A DNA stretch of 64,000 nt from Amycolatopsis taiwanensis DSM 45107. Its GTDB lineage: Bacteria; Actinomycetota; Actinomycetes; Mycobacteriales; Pseudonocardiaceae. A model generated the notes under the pieces. It was not told the DNA's origin and did not search any database. It worked only from the letters and a program-made list of their open reading frames with translations. How positions within the stretch are numbered: the first letter of the stretch is position 1; each line of letters opens with the position of its first letter. The stretch lies in the NCBI RefSeq assembly GCF_000519205.1, contig NZ_JAFB01000016.1, positions 1-64,000 of the forward strand. The letters run 5' to 3'. The position numbers were made by a program, and so were the translations under genes. Below are positions 1 through 7,677 of this stretch, in pieces.

Positions 1-165
1 CACCGCCATCGGCCGCCGCCACGGCCCCAACGCCGCCGAGAGCTCCCGGTCCAGCCCCAGCGCCCGCGCGGTATCAGCCAGCAGCACCGCACCCGCGTGA
101 GAAACCACCCCGTTTCCGGCCGCGTCAACAACAGGCATGGGATAGAACCCCGTAGACTCACTCAC
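1..165 (-). mobile_element. IS1380-type transposase, N-terminal part, cut by window edge
   Basis: On the minus strand a GTG at 165 opens a 55-codon frame that runs to the window edge without a stop. It reads MSESTGFYPMPVVDAAGNGV and continues with an alanine-rich helix ending GPWRRPMAV. I recognise this as the typical N-terminus of actinobacterial IS1380-family DDE transposases, which copy or move the element; the catalytic residues lie outside the window. An ATG at 138 is an alternative start. Family assignment rests on remembered sequence pattern, not a search, and whether the element is intact cannot be judged. Confidence 0.6.
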
Positions 166-166
166 C

Positions 167-238
167 AGAAAGGTGCTCCAGATCTCGGAAAAATCGGTCC
201 TCAGCAAACCGGATTCTCCCAGGTCAGAGCACCTTTCT
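167..238. repeat. 12-bp inverted repeat beside the IS1380-type gene
   Basis: AGAAAGGTGCTC (167-178) and its exact complement GAGCACCTTTCT (227-238) flank a 48-bp spacer just upstream of the transposase start. This could be part of the element's end or a hairpin protecting the transposase from read-through transcription. The true terminal repeat of the element cannot be defined because the other end is outside the window. The rest of the stretch to 339 contains nothing else I recognise. Confidence 0.45.
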
Positions 239-339
239 CCCTATCCGACACACCCACACATCGAATTACCGTGAAAGCCCTGGGTTAAGCCGACCACTAA
301 CGGGCGCGGGCGGTGGGCGACCATGGCATATTCGCCACG

Positions 340-921
340 GTGAACCACGAACTGTTCCTGCTCCGACACGGACAGACGGAGTGGTCGGTCAACGGCCGCC
401 ACACCGGCCGCACCGACGTCCCGCTGACCGCCGCCGGCGAGAGCCAGGCCAGGGCATCCGGCCTCACCCTGAGCAGCCTGCGCAAGGGCTCCGCGCTCGT
501 GCTCAGCAGCCCGCGCCGTCGCGCCGTGCGCACCGCCGAGCTCGCCGGCCTGGTCGTCGGCGAGGTCACCGAGGAACTCGCCGAATGGGACTACGGCGAC
601 TACGAGGGCCTCACCACCCCGAAAATCCGCGAAACCGTGCCGGATTGGACAATCTGGACACATCCGGTGCCGGGCGGCGAAAGCCAGGAAGAGGTGGGCG
701 CGCGAGCCGACCGGCTACTCGTGCGGGTACGCGCGGCGCTGGCCGACACCGAGGTGATCCTGGTCGGCCACGGTCACTTCAGCCGCGTACTGCTGGCCCG
801 CTGGATCGGCCTGCCGCCCAGCGCGGGGGTACGCTTCGCGCTCGACCCGGCCGGGGTCTCCGTGCTCGGCGACGAGCGTGGCGTGCCCCAGATCCAGCAC
901 CTCAACATCGTGCCGTCCTAG
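340..921 (+). CDS. Histidine phosphatase family protein
   Basis: A 193-residue protein of the phosphoglycerate-mutase-like histidine phosphatase superfamily. The N-terminus carries the phosphohistidine motif LLRHGQTEW; a second catalytic His lies in VGHGHFSR near residue 145, and the Glu/Asp pair is in the EWDYGDYEG segment. Such enzymes hydrolyse small phosphate esters in the cytoplasm; the substrate is not evident. I chose the GTG at 340 because it places the RHG motif about nine residues in, as usual for the family; an in-frame GTG at 313 would add nine residues, and neither has a good ribosome site. Confidence 0.85.
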   Translation: MNHELFLLRHGQTEWSVNGRHTGRTDVPLTAAGESQARASGLTLSSLRKGSALVLSSPRRRAVRTAELAGLVVGEVTEELAEWDYGDYEGLTTPKIRETVPDWTIWTHPVPGGESQEEVGARADRLLVRVRAALADTEVILVGHGHFSRVLLARWIGLPPSAGVRFALDPAGVSVLGDERGVPQIQHLNIVPS

Positions 922-981
922 GCAGTGGTTGAAAGGGCGCGCGATCGACCTCCGGCGCGCCCCCTCCCAGAAAGGTTTGGA

Positions 982-1473
982 GTGGCAGAGATCCGCCGCA
1001 TTCGCGAGTCCGATGTAGACACCGTGGTGGGGTTGGTGCACGATCTCGCGGCGTACGAGAAGGCACCCACCGAATGCCACCTCACCCCGGACAGGCTGCG
1101 CGCGGCGCTGTTCGCCCCGGCGCCCGCACTGTTCGGGCACGTCGCCGTGGCCGACGACGAAATCGTCGGATTCATGCTGTGGTTCTTGAACTTCTCGACC
1201 TGGCGAGGCGTGCACGGCATCTATCTCGAGGACCTCTACGTGCGACCGGAGCTGCGCGGCTCGGGTCTGGGCAAGGCGTTGCTGGCCACGCTGGCCCGCG
1301 AATGCGTCGACAACGGCTACGCGCGACTGGAATGGTCAGTGCTCGACTGGAACCCGGCCACCGGGTTCTATCGCACACTCGGAGCGAAACCGATGGACGA
1401 GTGGACCGTCTACCGCCTCACCGACAGCGCCCTCGACTCGCTCGCCACGCACGCCCCGAAAGCGGCGGAGTAA
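982..1473 (+). CDS. GNAT family N-acetyltransferase
   Basis: A 163-residue protein with the GNAT fold. The acetyl-CoA-binding P-loop appears as RPELRGSGLGKALL (motif A, R-x-x-G-x-G/A) preceded by the beta-bulge segment YLEDLYV, and the C-terminal segment DWNPATGFYRTLGA fits motif B. The pattern is closest to diamine/spermidine acetyltransferase-like GNATs, but the acceptor is unknown. The GTG at 982 is chosen because AGAAAGG sits at an ideal distance upstream; the frame is open further upstream without any good site. It follows the phosphatase gene by 60 bp and may be co-transcribed with it. Confidence 0.85.
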   Translation: MAEIRRIRESDVDTVVGLVHDLAAYEKAPTECHLTPDRLRAALFAPAPALFGHVAVADDEIVGFMLWFLNFSTWRGVHGIYLEDLYVRPELRGSGLGKALLATLARECVDNGYARLEWSVLDWNPATGFYRTLGAKPMDEWTVYRLTDSALDSLATHAPKAAE

Positions 1474-1501
1474 CCGGTTCCGGCCGGCGGGAGGCGCGCC
1501 G

Positions 1502-1978
1502 TCACGACTCGGGGTCGTCGGACCCCTCACGCTCTCGGCGGCGCCCCTCCAGGCCACCGCGCTCCGCGGCCTCCTCCTCGGTCTCGTCCGCATGCTGGCC
1601 CAGCGCCCAGGCGCGGGACGGCTGGCGGAACAGGAGCACCAGGACCAGCACACCGACCGCGATGAGCGGCACGCCCGGCGCCGGCTGTTCCGACGGCAAC
1701 GCGAGGTACCAGCCGACCCCGATGGTCATGAGGGCGAGCACGACCCCGGGCGAGCGCGCCCAGGTGTGGCCGGCGGCGAGTCCCACGCCGCACATCAGCA
1801 CGGCGATCGCGAACAGGGCGTAGAAACCGGCCTCGGCGAGCACGTTGCTACCGGTGGCGCTCGGCGAGGCCAGCAACACGCCGTCGAGCACCAGCAGCGC
1901 GACACCAAGCAGCGCTGTGATCAGCCCGGCTACCCGGACTTCGCGCGGAGCTGGTGCGACCTTGTCTGCGAGCGGCAC
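1502..1978 (-). CDS. Small integral membrane protein, four predicted helices
   Basis: A 158-residue protein with four hydrophobic segments, at about residues 15-37, 48-67, 77-95 and 103-121, and a charged C-terminal tail rich in Glu and Arg (EETEEEAAERGG region). I do not recognise a named family; similar four-helix proteins occur widely in actinomycetes. It is convergent with the GNAT gene, with 28 bp between the stops. Its function cannot be inferred from context. Confidence 0.7.
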   Translation of the reverse strand: MPLADKVAPAPREVRVAGLITALLGVALLVLDGVLLASPSATGSNVLAEAGFYALFAIAVLMCGVGLAAGHTWARSPGVVLALMTIGVGWYLALPSEQPAPGVPLIAVGVLVLVLLFRQPSRAWALGQHADETEEEAAERGGLEGRRREREGSDDPES

Positions 1979-2195
1979 TGGCGGCTTCCGTCCCTCGTTG
2001 CGGTATCCCGCGATCGGTGATCATCCCGGGCGCCCTGCCGCCCGATTCCGCGGTGGACCTGCGGCGACAACGGTCCGTGAACGCTACCGATGGTAAGCCA
2101 CCCGGTCGGCCGTTTTCGAATCGCGGTCAACCGAGTCAAGATCTGATTGTCGTCGACGAGCCGGCGGTCGCCCGGGGTGCACTTGTCACGGCAGG

Positions 2196-2247
2196 GGGTC
2201 TGGGGGCTTGCCCCCAGTCGGGGGTGTGGGGGCTTGCCCCCACAGAG
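2196..2247. repeat. Paired G-rich/C-rich palindromes in intergenic DNA
   Basis: Within the 389-bp gap between the membrane-protein gene and the lipid-kinase gene, the unit GGGGGCTTGCCCCC occurs twice, separated by a short G-rich linker. Each unit can fold into a hairpin. Degenerate relatives of the same motif lie at about 12109 and 13281 downstream of lipoprotein genes, so this looks like a terminator-type or dispersed palindromic repeat. The rest of the gap holds nothing I recognise as coding. Confidence 0.5.
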
Positions 2248-2367
2248 CGCAGTAACCCGTTGGCTAGTGATGGGAGGTTCACCGGCAAGTCGTGGCGTTG
2301 GCTCGCGTGGAAGTGAGAACCTTCCCAATGGCGGCGGGCTGGTCGCCGATTGACCTACCCTGCGGTA

Positions 2368-3279
2368 GTGCGCGCGATTCTCGTCGTCAACCCGCAGGCC
2401 ACCTCGACCACGCCCGGAGGCCGGGACGTGCTGGCCCACGCGCTGGCCAGCCAGGTGAAGCTGGAGGTCGTCGAGACCGACTACCGGGGACATGCGCTCA
2501 CGGTCGCCCACGCGGCGGCGCGTGACGGGGTGGACCTCGTGGTCGCGCACGGGGGCGACGGGACCGTCAACGAGGTGGTCAACGGCCTGCTCGCCGACGG
2601 TGTCGGCGAGGCTCCGGCACTCGGCGTCGTGCCCGGCGGGTCGGCCAACGTTTTCGCCCGCGCCTTGGGCATCTCGCACGACCCGGTGGAGGCCACCCAC
2701 CAGCTGCTGCATGCCATCGAAGACGGGCACAGCCGGGTGGTCGGGCTCGGCCGCGCCGACGACCAATGGTTCACCTTCAACGCCGGGCTGGGCTGGGACG
2801 CCGATGTCGTCACCACCGTCGCCGACCGCCGGGGCAAACAGACCAACTCGCTGCTCTACATGCGCGCGGCGATCGCCTGCTACTTCCGGCCACCCCAGGG
2901 CCGCCACGCACTGTCCGTGCACCTGCCGGGCGAGGAACCGTTCGAGGTCCGCACCGCCTTCATCTCCAACACCGGGCCATGGAGCTATCTCGGTGACCGG
3001 CCGCTGCATCTGAACGCCGGCACCTCCTTCGACACCGGCCTCGGCCTGTTCGCGCTCCGCCGCCTGAGCCTGCCGACGGTGTTCCGGCACACCCGGCAGG
3101 CGCTGCGCAAGGAAGCGAAAAGGCACCGCGGACGGCAACTGGCCTGTTACGACGACCTTTCCGAACTCAGCGTCTCCGCCGAAGAACCAGTAAACTTCCA
3201 GGTGGATGGCGATCCGGTCGGTCCGCGCCGGCTGGTCAGGTTTTCGAGCGTGCCCGCCGCCTTGACGGTGCTCGTCTGA
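2368..3279 (+). CDS. Diacylglycerol/sphingosine kinase-like lipid kinase
   Basis: A 303-residue protein with the DAGK catalytic domain: MRAILVVNPQATSTT at the N-terminus, the nucleotide-binding motif AHGGDGTVNEVVNGL near residue 75 and the PGGSANVFAR segment. The family (YegS/DagK/LCB5) phosphorylates lipid hydroxyls. Its place beside whiB1 matches the Rv3218-Rv3219 pair in mycobacteria. I prefer the GTG at 2368, which is preceded by TACCCT at a spacing that would give a leaderless transcript; a TTG at 2350 would add six residues. Confidence 0.85.
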   Translation: MRAILVVNPQATSTTPGGRDVLAHALASQVKLEVVETDYRGHALTVAHAAARDGVDLVVAHGGDGTVNEVVNGLLADGVGEAPALGVVPGGSANVFARALGISHDPVEATHQLLHAIEDGHSRVVGLGRADDQWFTFNAGLGWDADVVTTVADRRGKQTNSLLYMRAAIACYFRPPQGRHALSVHLPGEEPFEVRTAFISNTGPWSYLGDRPLHLNAGTSFDTGLGLFALRRLSLPTVFRHTRQALRKEAKRHRGRQLACYDDLSELSVSAEEPVNFQVDGDPVGPRRLVRFSSVPAALTVLV

Positions 3280-3428
3280 CGGACACGTGCGACGACCATC
3301 CCCAGGTGATCGCACGAGGCAAACTCCGGATTGCCGTTCGTCGACGCCAGGGACCCGCTTACCGCACAGACTTCCGCCTCGAACGGTCGCTTCGCGGGGA
3401 AACCGCAGGTCAGCGGGGTCGCCTGACC

Positions 3429-3446
3429 AGGTGAGCTGACTCACCG
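3429..3446. promoter_or_regulatory. CRP/FNR-type operator upstream of whiB1
   Basis: GTGA-N6-TCAC occurs at 3431-3444 as GTGAGCTGACTCAC, flanked symmetrically by G and C. This is the core of the CRP binding consensus. It lies about 120 bp before whiB1, and in M. tuberculosis whiB1 is known to be controlled by the CRP-family protein Rv3676. The site is visible in the sequence; binding is inferred. Confidence 0.55.
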
Positions 3447-3566
3447 ATCACCACTAAGCCCTTGTCGAAAGCGGTGCTTCGTGAAAGCATTCACAAGCAC
3501 CCCAAAAACGACCGCCATGACGACCTGTGGCGCAGCACAATGCGCCCTCAGAAGGAGCTCAGAGAA

Positions 3567-3821
3567 ATGGACTGGCGCCACGACGCGGCCTGCCGAGACG
3601 AGGACCCCGAACTGTTCTTCCCGGTGGGAAGCAGCGGTCCCGCTCTGCTGCAGATCGCCGAGGCGAAAGCCGTATGCCACCGCTGCACTGTGGCGTCTGA
3701 CTGCCTGGCCTGGGCTCTGGCCAGTGGTCAGGACGCCGGCGTGTGGGGCGGTATGAGCGAAGACGAGCGGCGTGCCCTCAAGCGGCGTCGCGCTCACATC
3801 GGTATGCGCAGCAACGCCTGA
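3567..3821 (+). CDS. whiB1: WhiB1-type iron-sulfur transcription factor
   Basis: An 84-residue Wbl protein. Four cysteines at 9, 37, 40 and 46 (C-x27-C-x2-C-x5-C) would hold a [4Fe-4S] cluster, followed by the GVWGG turn at 58-62 and a basic tail ALKRRRAHIG that contacts DNA or sigma. Wbl proteins bind the main sigma factor and respond to NO or redox state; WhiB1 is essential in mycobacteria. The ATG is preceded by AGAAGGAG at good spacing, which decides it over the longer open frame. Neighbours (lipid kinase upstream, pdtaS downstream on the other strand) match Rv3218-Rv3220c. Confidence 0.93.
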   Translation: MDWRHDAACRDEDPELFFPVGSSGPALLQIAEAKAVCHRCTVASDCLAWALASGQDAGVWGGMSEDERRALKRRRAHIGMRSNA

Positions 3822-3891
3822 AACAGATGCGTCGCCGACTGTCGCGCACCTGATCAAGGTCCGCGGCGGTCCGCCACATCGCCCAATCGCG

Positions 3892-3928
3892 CAAGAGCCG
3901 GTACCCACCCAGCGGGTACCGGCTCTTG
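3892..3928 (+). terminator. Hairpin terminator after whiB1
   Basis: A perfect 15-bp stem, CAAGAGCCGGTACCC paired with its complement, closes a 7-nt loop about 70 bp after the whiB1 stop. There is no long T run, as is usual in high-GC actinomycetes. Confidence 0.75.
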
Positions 3929-3970
3929 TGCGTCTCACTCCCACAACAGCGGCCACGTAAGCGGTTGTTT

Positions 3971-4136
3971 CAAAGCGGCGAAGCCGCTCGCCGTGAGGCA
4001 CGCAACTTGCACCGCCGCGGGTTCTGAGGCGGTTCCTGGCGAGGACAGCGCCGACGTGGTGAATTGGCCATTCATGAGGAGGCGATCCCGGAGCCAGGGA
4101 CCGCCTCAGGTTCCGCTACCCGCACCGCCACGCAAG
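3971..4136. repeat. Dispersed palindromic repeat, long copy (copy A)
   Basis: This fills most of the gap between whiB1 and pdtaS. It starts with the palindrome AGCGGC-GAA-GCCGCT and the conserved GTGAGGCACGCAAC tail, and ends with GGTTCCGCTACCCGCACC and CACGCAAG. Both ends recur at 16221-16287. Between them sits a segment bounded by 17-bp inverted arms (4024-4040 and 4093-4109, one mismatch) that the other copies lack. No convincing gene lies here. Confidence 0.65.
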
Positions 4137-4153
4137 CCGCCTCAATACAACCC

Positions 4154-5659
4154 TCAGAGACGGCGGCTTAGGGGGATGCGTAGGGCGGCCTCTGTACCGT
4201 GCTTGTTCCCGTCCCGCAGGCGGCGCAGCGAAAGCGACCCGCGCAGTTCCGACTCGACGAGCGTGCGAACGATCTGCAGGCCCAGGCCGTCGGCCCGCTC
4301 CAGGGAGAAGCCCGACGGCAGTCCCCGGCCGTTGTCCCGGATCAGCACGTCCAGCCACCGCGCGGAGCGCGACACGGAGATCTCCACCCGCCCCGGGCGT
4401 CCGTGCGGAAAGGCGTGCTCGACGGCGTTCTGCACGAGTTCGGCCAGCACCATCACCAGCGGCGTGGCGATCTCGGCCACCACCACCCCGAACGAACCCG
4501 TCCGCGCGATGTCCACCCGCGACTCCGCGGTGGCCACCTCGCTGACCATCGGCAGCACCTTGTCCAGCAACTGGTCGAGGTCCACCCGCTCGTCGACGGA
4601 CACCGACAGGGCCTCGTGGACCATCGCGATGGAGGCGACGCGGCGAACCGATTCGGTCAGCGCCTGCCGAGCCTGCGGGCTCGACGTCCGGCGCGACTGC
4701 AGGCGCAGCAACGCCGCCACGGTCTGCAGGTTGTTCTTCACGCGATGGTGAATCTCGCGGATCGTGGCGTCCTTGGACAGCAGGGCGCGGTCGCGGCGCT
4801 TCACCTCGGTGACATCCCGCACCAGCACCAGCGCGCCGGCCGGCTGCCCGTGCGGGCGCAGCGGCAGGGCCCGGAACAGCACCACCGCGCCGCGGCGCGA
4901 GTCCGCCTCCGTCCGGCTGCCGGGCTTGCCGTCGAGCGCGTCCAGGATGCGGTGCGCCACCTCGGTCGCGTCGAACGGGTCGCGGATCAAGGACCGGGTC
5001 AGCGGGGCCAGCCGGGTGCCCACCAGGTCCGACTCGTGCCCCATGCGGTGGTAGGCGGACAGCCCGTTCGGGCTGGCGAAAACCACGTTCCCGGTCGCGT
5101 CGAGCCGGATCAGCCCGTCGCCCACGCGCGGGCTCGTGTGCACGTCGGCCTGTGAATCCGGGAACGGGAACGTGCCGTCGGCGATCATCTGGCACAGGTC
5201 GCCCGCGCTGCCCAGATAGGCCACCTCCAGCGGGCTGGGCACCCGCGGCACGGCCAGGTTCGTCTCCCGGCTCAGCACCGCGATGACCTTGCCGCCAAAC
5301 GTGACCGGGACGGCCTCGCGGCGCATCGGCAGATCACGGAACCAGTGCGGGTCCTCCTCGCGGCAGATCCGCACCTCACGCGTCGCCCGCGCCAACTGGG
5401 GGTGCTCGTCGAGGGTGCACCGGGTACCGACCACGTCTTCGGGATGCGCGGTCGGCCCCGTCGTGGGCCGGGCCTGCGCGACGCACACGAAGTCGCCGCC
5501 CTGCGCGTTCAGTTCGGGCGAGACCGGCACCCAGAGCAGGAAGTCCGCGAACGACAGATCGGCCAGCAGCTGCCACTCGGCAACCACGGCCTGCAGATGG
5601 TCGGCGGCTTCGCCGGACAAACCGGTGTTCTCGGCCAAAAGATCCGAAAGCGTGGACAA
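4154..5659 (-). CDS. pdtaS: Sensor histidine kinase PdtaS
   Basis: A 501-residue soluble sensor kinase without membrane helices. An N-terminal GAF-like domain (about 20-150) is followed by a PAS-like domain (about 165-280), a HisKA_2 dimerisation domain with the phospho-acceptor motif IREIHHRVKNNLQTVAALL, and a C-terminal ATPase with the N-box ELVQNAVEHAF and G-box DNGRGLP. This layout is that of PdtaS (Rv3220c), which signals to the RNA-binding antiterminator PdtaR; PdtaR is not in the window. The start is TTG at 5659. The adjacent whiB1 gene supports the assignment. Confidence 0.9.
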   Translation of the reverse strand: MSTLSDLLAENTGLSGEAADHLQAVVAEWQLLADLSFADFLLWVPVSPELNAQGGDFVCVAQARPTTGPTAHPEDVVGTRCTLDEHPQLARATREVRICREEDPHWFRDLPMRREAVPVTFGGKVIAVLSRETNLAVPRVPSPLEVAYLGSAGDLCQMIADGTFPFPDSQADVHTSPRVGDGLIRLDATGNVVFASPNGLSAYHRMGHESDLVGTRLAPLTRSLIRDPFDATEVAHRILDALDGKPGSRTEADSRRGAVVLFRALPLRPHGQPAGALVLVRDVTEVKRRDRALLSKDATIREIHHRVKNNLQTVAALLRLQSRRTSSPQARQALTESVRRVASIAMVHEALSVSVDERVDLDQLLDKVLPMVSEVATAESRVDIARTGSFGVVVAEIATPLVMVLAELVQNAVEHAFPHGRPGRVEISVSRSARWLDVLIRDNGRGLPSGFSLERADGLGLQIVRTLVESELRGSLSLRRLRDGNKHGTEAALRIPLSRRL

Positions 5660-5742
5660 AGCTCTACGTCACCTCTCTGCCCCAGTCCGGTCCTCTGAGA
5701 CAGCATGACACACTGAGGGACACCGTCAGATGGAGGAATGGC

Positions 5743-5817
5743 ATGTCGAAGCGAGCCCGCAAGCGCCGCGACCGCAAGAAGAGCGGTGCCAACCACGGCA
5801 AGCGGCCCAACGCCTGA
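5743..5817 (+). CDS. 50S ribosomal protein bL37 (24 residues)
   Basis: A tiny 24-residue, very basic protein, MSKRARKRRDRKKSGANHGK plus RPNA. It matches the actinobacterial large-subunit protein bL37 seen in mycobacterial ribosome structures, which is often missed by gene finders. GGAGG at 5733-5737 is a strong ribosome site ahead of the ATG, and a hairpin terminator follows immediately. It lies between pdtaS and rsrA, divergent from the former and convergent with the latter, a position I recall from mycobacteria. Confidence 0.85.
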   Translation: MSKRARKRRDRKKSGANHGKRPNA

Positions 5818-5824
5818 TCAAACG

Positions 5825-5856
5825 AGAAGGGCCCCGGCACTCGCCGGGGCCTTTCT
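5825..5856. terminator. Terminator between bL37 and rsrA
   Basis: GGCCCCGGC and GCCGGGGCC form the core of a strong stem with a 4-nt loop, followed on the plus strand by CTTTCTC and preceded by AGAAG, so it can act in both directions for these convergent genes. Confidence 0.8.
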
Positions 5857-5871
5857 CACTCAGGTCGTGGG

Positions 5872-6204
5872 TCAGCTGGTGGTCGCCGACTGGTCGTCGC
5901 GGCGTTCGATGGTGACCTCGGTGCGTTCGACGGTCAGCCCGCCACGGTCTTCCACCATCCGCTGGATCGACGCGCGCAGCTTTCGCTTCAGCTCCTCGGG
6001 TGCGTGGTCGCCGCCGCATTTGCGGGCGAACAACTGCTTGAGGTGCTCGTCGATGCCGTACTCCTCCAGGCAGGGCGGGCAGTCCTCGAGGTGCCGCCTG
6101 AGTTCGGCGTCACGTTCCGGGCCGCACTCCCGGTCCAGCAGCAGGTAGATCTCGGCGAGAGCCTCCGCACAGTCGACCTTGTCCTCAGCGTGCTCGGAGT
6201 TCAT
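5872..6204 (-). CDS. rsrA: Mycothiol-system anti-sigma factor RsrA
   Basis: A 110-residue zinc-binding anti-sigma protein. The ZAS motif is H38-x3-C42-x2-C45 (RRHLEDCPPC), with an additional N-terminal Cys12 corresponding to the redox-active cysteine of RsrA. In reduced form it holds SigR inactive; disulfide formation releases the sigma factor. It is translated directly after sigR on the minus strand with a 58-bp gap, the standard operon order. Two further cysteines (27 and about 63) are typical of the subfamily. Confidence 0.92.
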   Translation of the reverse strand: MNSEHAEDKVDCAEALAEIYLLLDRECGPERDAELRRHLEDCPPCLEEYGIDEHLKQLFARKCGGDHAPEELKRKLRASIQRMVEDRGGLTVERTEVTIERRDDQSATTS

Positions 6205-6262
6205 CGCTGTCCCTCCGCGCAGAGACCGTAGTGACCCTGATTGCCGCGGCTTGACCGGCCGG

Positions 6263-6889
6263 TCATCGCGCTACCTCCTGCCGGGCGCCCCGGATGAAAC
6301 CACGCTCACGTGCGACGTCCGCGAGCAGGCTGCGCAGCTGGGCGCGGCCACGGTGCAGGCGGGACATCACGGTGCCGATGGGCGTGTCCATGATCTCGGC
6401 AATTTCCTTGTACGCGAAGCCTTCGACGTCTGCAAGGTAGACCGCCAGGCGGAACTCTTCCGGCAGTTGCTGGAGCGCCGCCTTCACGTCCGTGTCCGGC
6501 AGCCGGTCCATGGCCTCGACCTCGGCCGAGCGCAAGCCACTGGAGGTGTGGCTTTCCGCCTGGGCGATCTGCCAGTCGGTGATCTCCTCGGTGGGCTGCT
6601 GCAACGGCTGACGCTGACGCTTGCGGTAACCGTTGATGTAAGTGTTGGTGAGGATGCGATACAGCCAGGCCTTGAGGTTCGTGCCTTCCCTGAACGAGGA
6701 AAACGCGCCAAAAGCCTTCAGGTAGGTCTCCTGCACCAGGTCTTCGGCGTCGGCCGGATTGCGAGTCATCCGCATGGCGGCCGAGTACAGCTGGTCCAGC
6801 AGGGGCATGGCGTCCCGTTCGAAACGCTCAACTCGCTCCCGCTCGGTCGAGCCGGACTCCAGTGCCGCGGAATTCTGCGTGCTCGGCAA
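6263..6889 (-). CDS. sigR: ECF sigma factor SigR (SigH) for thiol-oxidative stress
   Basis: An ECF sigma factor of about 208 residues. Region 2 spans [16 protein letters not shown] to [13 protein letters not shown], and region 4 ends with [20 protein letters not shown], the helix-turn-helix that reads the -35 element. The gene precedes its anti-sigma rsrA. The TTG at 6889, preceded by GAAGGGAA, gives the usual family length; however the frame stays open upstream to 7141, and a GTG at 7006 would yield a longer isoform. A self-type promoter lies upstream. Confidence 0.9.
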   Translation of the reverse strand: MPSTQNSAALESGSTERERVERFERDAMPLLDQLYSAAMRMTRNPADAEDLVQETYLKAFGAFSSFREGTNLKAWLYRILTNTYINGYRKRQRQPLQQPTEEITDWQIAQAESHTSSGLRSAEVEAMDRLPDTDVKAALQQLPEEFRLAVYLADVEGFAYKEIAEIMDTPIGTVMSRLHRGRAQLRSLLADVARERGFIRGARQEVAR

Positions 6890-7057
6890 ACTGTTCCCTT
6901 CCCCGTGCGCGCCGCTGCGGGCGGTGCCCGCTGTTTGCGGAACGCATGTCCCCCTCGAGAATACGCGGGTACGCCCGCCGGGGCCGGGTACGTCGGGCCA
7001 GGTCACACCCCGCGTGGGCCGTTCGCGGGTCGCAAGCTTGGTAACCACGTCTGGCAC

Positions 7058-7083
7058 AACAAGCTCCGGCGTGGACTCATTCC
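7058..7083 (-). promoter_or_regulatory. SigR-type promoter of the sigR-rsrA operon
   Basis: Reading the minus strand, GGAAT (7083-7079) is followed after exactly 18 bases by GTT (7060-7058). GGAAT-N18/19-GTT is the established SigR/SigH consensus, so sigR very likely activates its own operon. The predicted transcript would start near 7050 and carry about 160 nt before the TTG start. Confidence 0.8.
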
Positions 7084-7122
7084 CGCTCCGCCCCCCACAC
7101 CCCCGGTTGTTAGCCTGCGCAC

Positions 7123-7599
7123 ATGGCGGGAAAGGGAACACCGGCGACCGCGTTGCTCGCCAGGCAGAAGGTCGTGCACAAGATCCACGGCTACGACCAC
7201 GACCCCAAGCACGAGTCGTACGGCACGGAAGCGGCCGAGGCGCTCGGTGTCGAGCCCGAGCGGGTGTTCAAGACGCTGGTCGCCGAGGTCGACGGCGCAC
7301 TCACCGTCGGCGTGGTCCCGGTCACCGGACAGCTGGACCTCAAGGCCCTCGCGGCGGCGGCCGGCGGTAAGCGGGCGAAGATGGCCGACGCCGCCGCTGC
7401 TCAACGCGCCACCGGCTACGTGCTGGGCGGTATCTCGCCACTCGGCCAGCGAAGCTGGCTACCGGTCGTGATCGACGAGTCGGCCAACAAGTTCGAGACG
7501 GTGTTCTGCTCGGGCGGGCGCCGTGGCCTGGAAATCGAACTGGCGCCGGAGGACCTGATCCGGCTGGCAGCCGCCACCGTCGCCCCGATCGCAAGCTGA
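7123..7599 (+). CDS. ybaK: Cys-tRNA(Pro)/Cys-tRNA(Cys) deacylase YbaK
   Basis: A 158-residue protein of the YbaK/EbsC editing family, related to the INS domain of prolyl-tRNA synthetase. The conserved core is visible as [26 protein letters not shown] and the [13 protein letters not shown] loop that binds the tRNA 3' end, ending with [18 protein letters not shown]. It removes Cys wrongly attached to tRNA. The gene diverges from sigR, and its ATG region overlaps the open upstream frame of sigR on the other strand. Confidence 0.92.
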   Translation: MAGKGTPATALLARQKVVHKIHGYDHDPKHESYGTEAAEALGVEPERVFKTLVAEVDGALTVGVVPVTGQLDLKALAAAAGGKRAKMADAAAAQRATGYVLGGISPLGQRSWLPVVIDESANKFETVFCSGGRRGLEIELAPEDLIRLAAATVAPIAS

Positions 7600-7623
7600 G
7601 CTTGGCTTTGACGTGATTCACGT

Positions 7624-7644
7624 GGCGGTGCGGGTAGCGGAACC
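7624..7644. repeat. Dispersed palindromic repeat, partial copy (copy D)
   Basis: The 21 bases here are the exact reverse complement of the right-hand block found in copies A (from 4109) and B (from 16260), the stretch around GGTTCCGCTACCCGCACC. The palindromic head is absent. It lies between the convergent ybaK and hydrolase genes. Confidence 0.55.
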
Positions 7645-7660
7645 CACAACGTGCGGCCTA

Positions 7661-7677
7661 GCCCCGCGAAGCGGGGC
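7661..7677. terminator. Short hairpin between ybaK and hydrolase gene
   Basis: GCCCCGC-GAA-GCGGGGC forms a compact GC hairpin directly at the end of the hydrolase gene, suited to terminating both convergent genes. Confidence 0.55.

Noticed and set aside
3930-4080. Minus-strand frame of about 46 codons ending VACLTASGFAA...
   Set aside because: It lies entirely inside repeat copy A, so its apparent conservation would reflect the repeat, not a protein.
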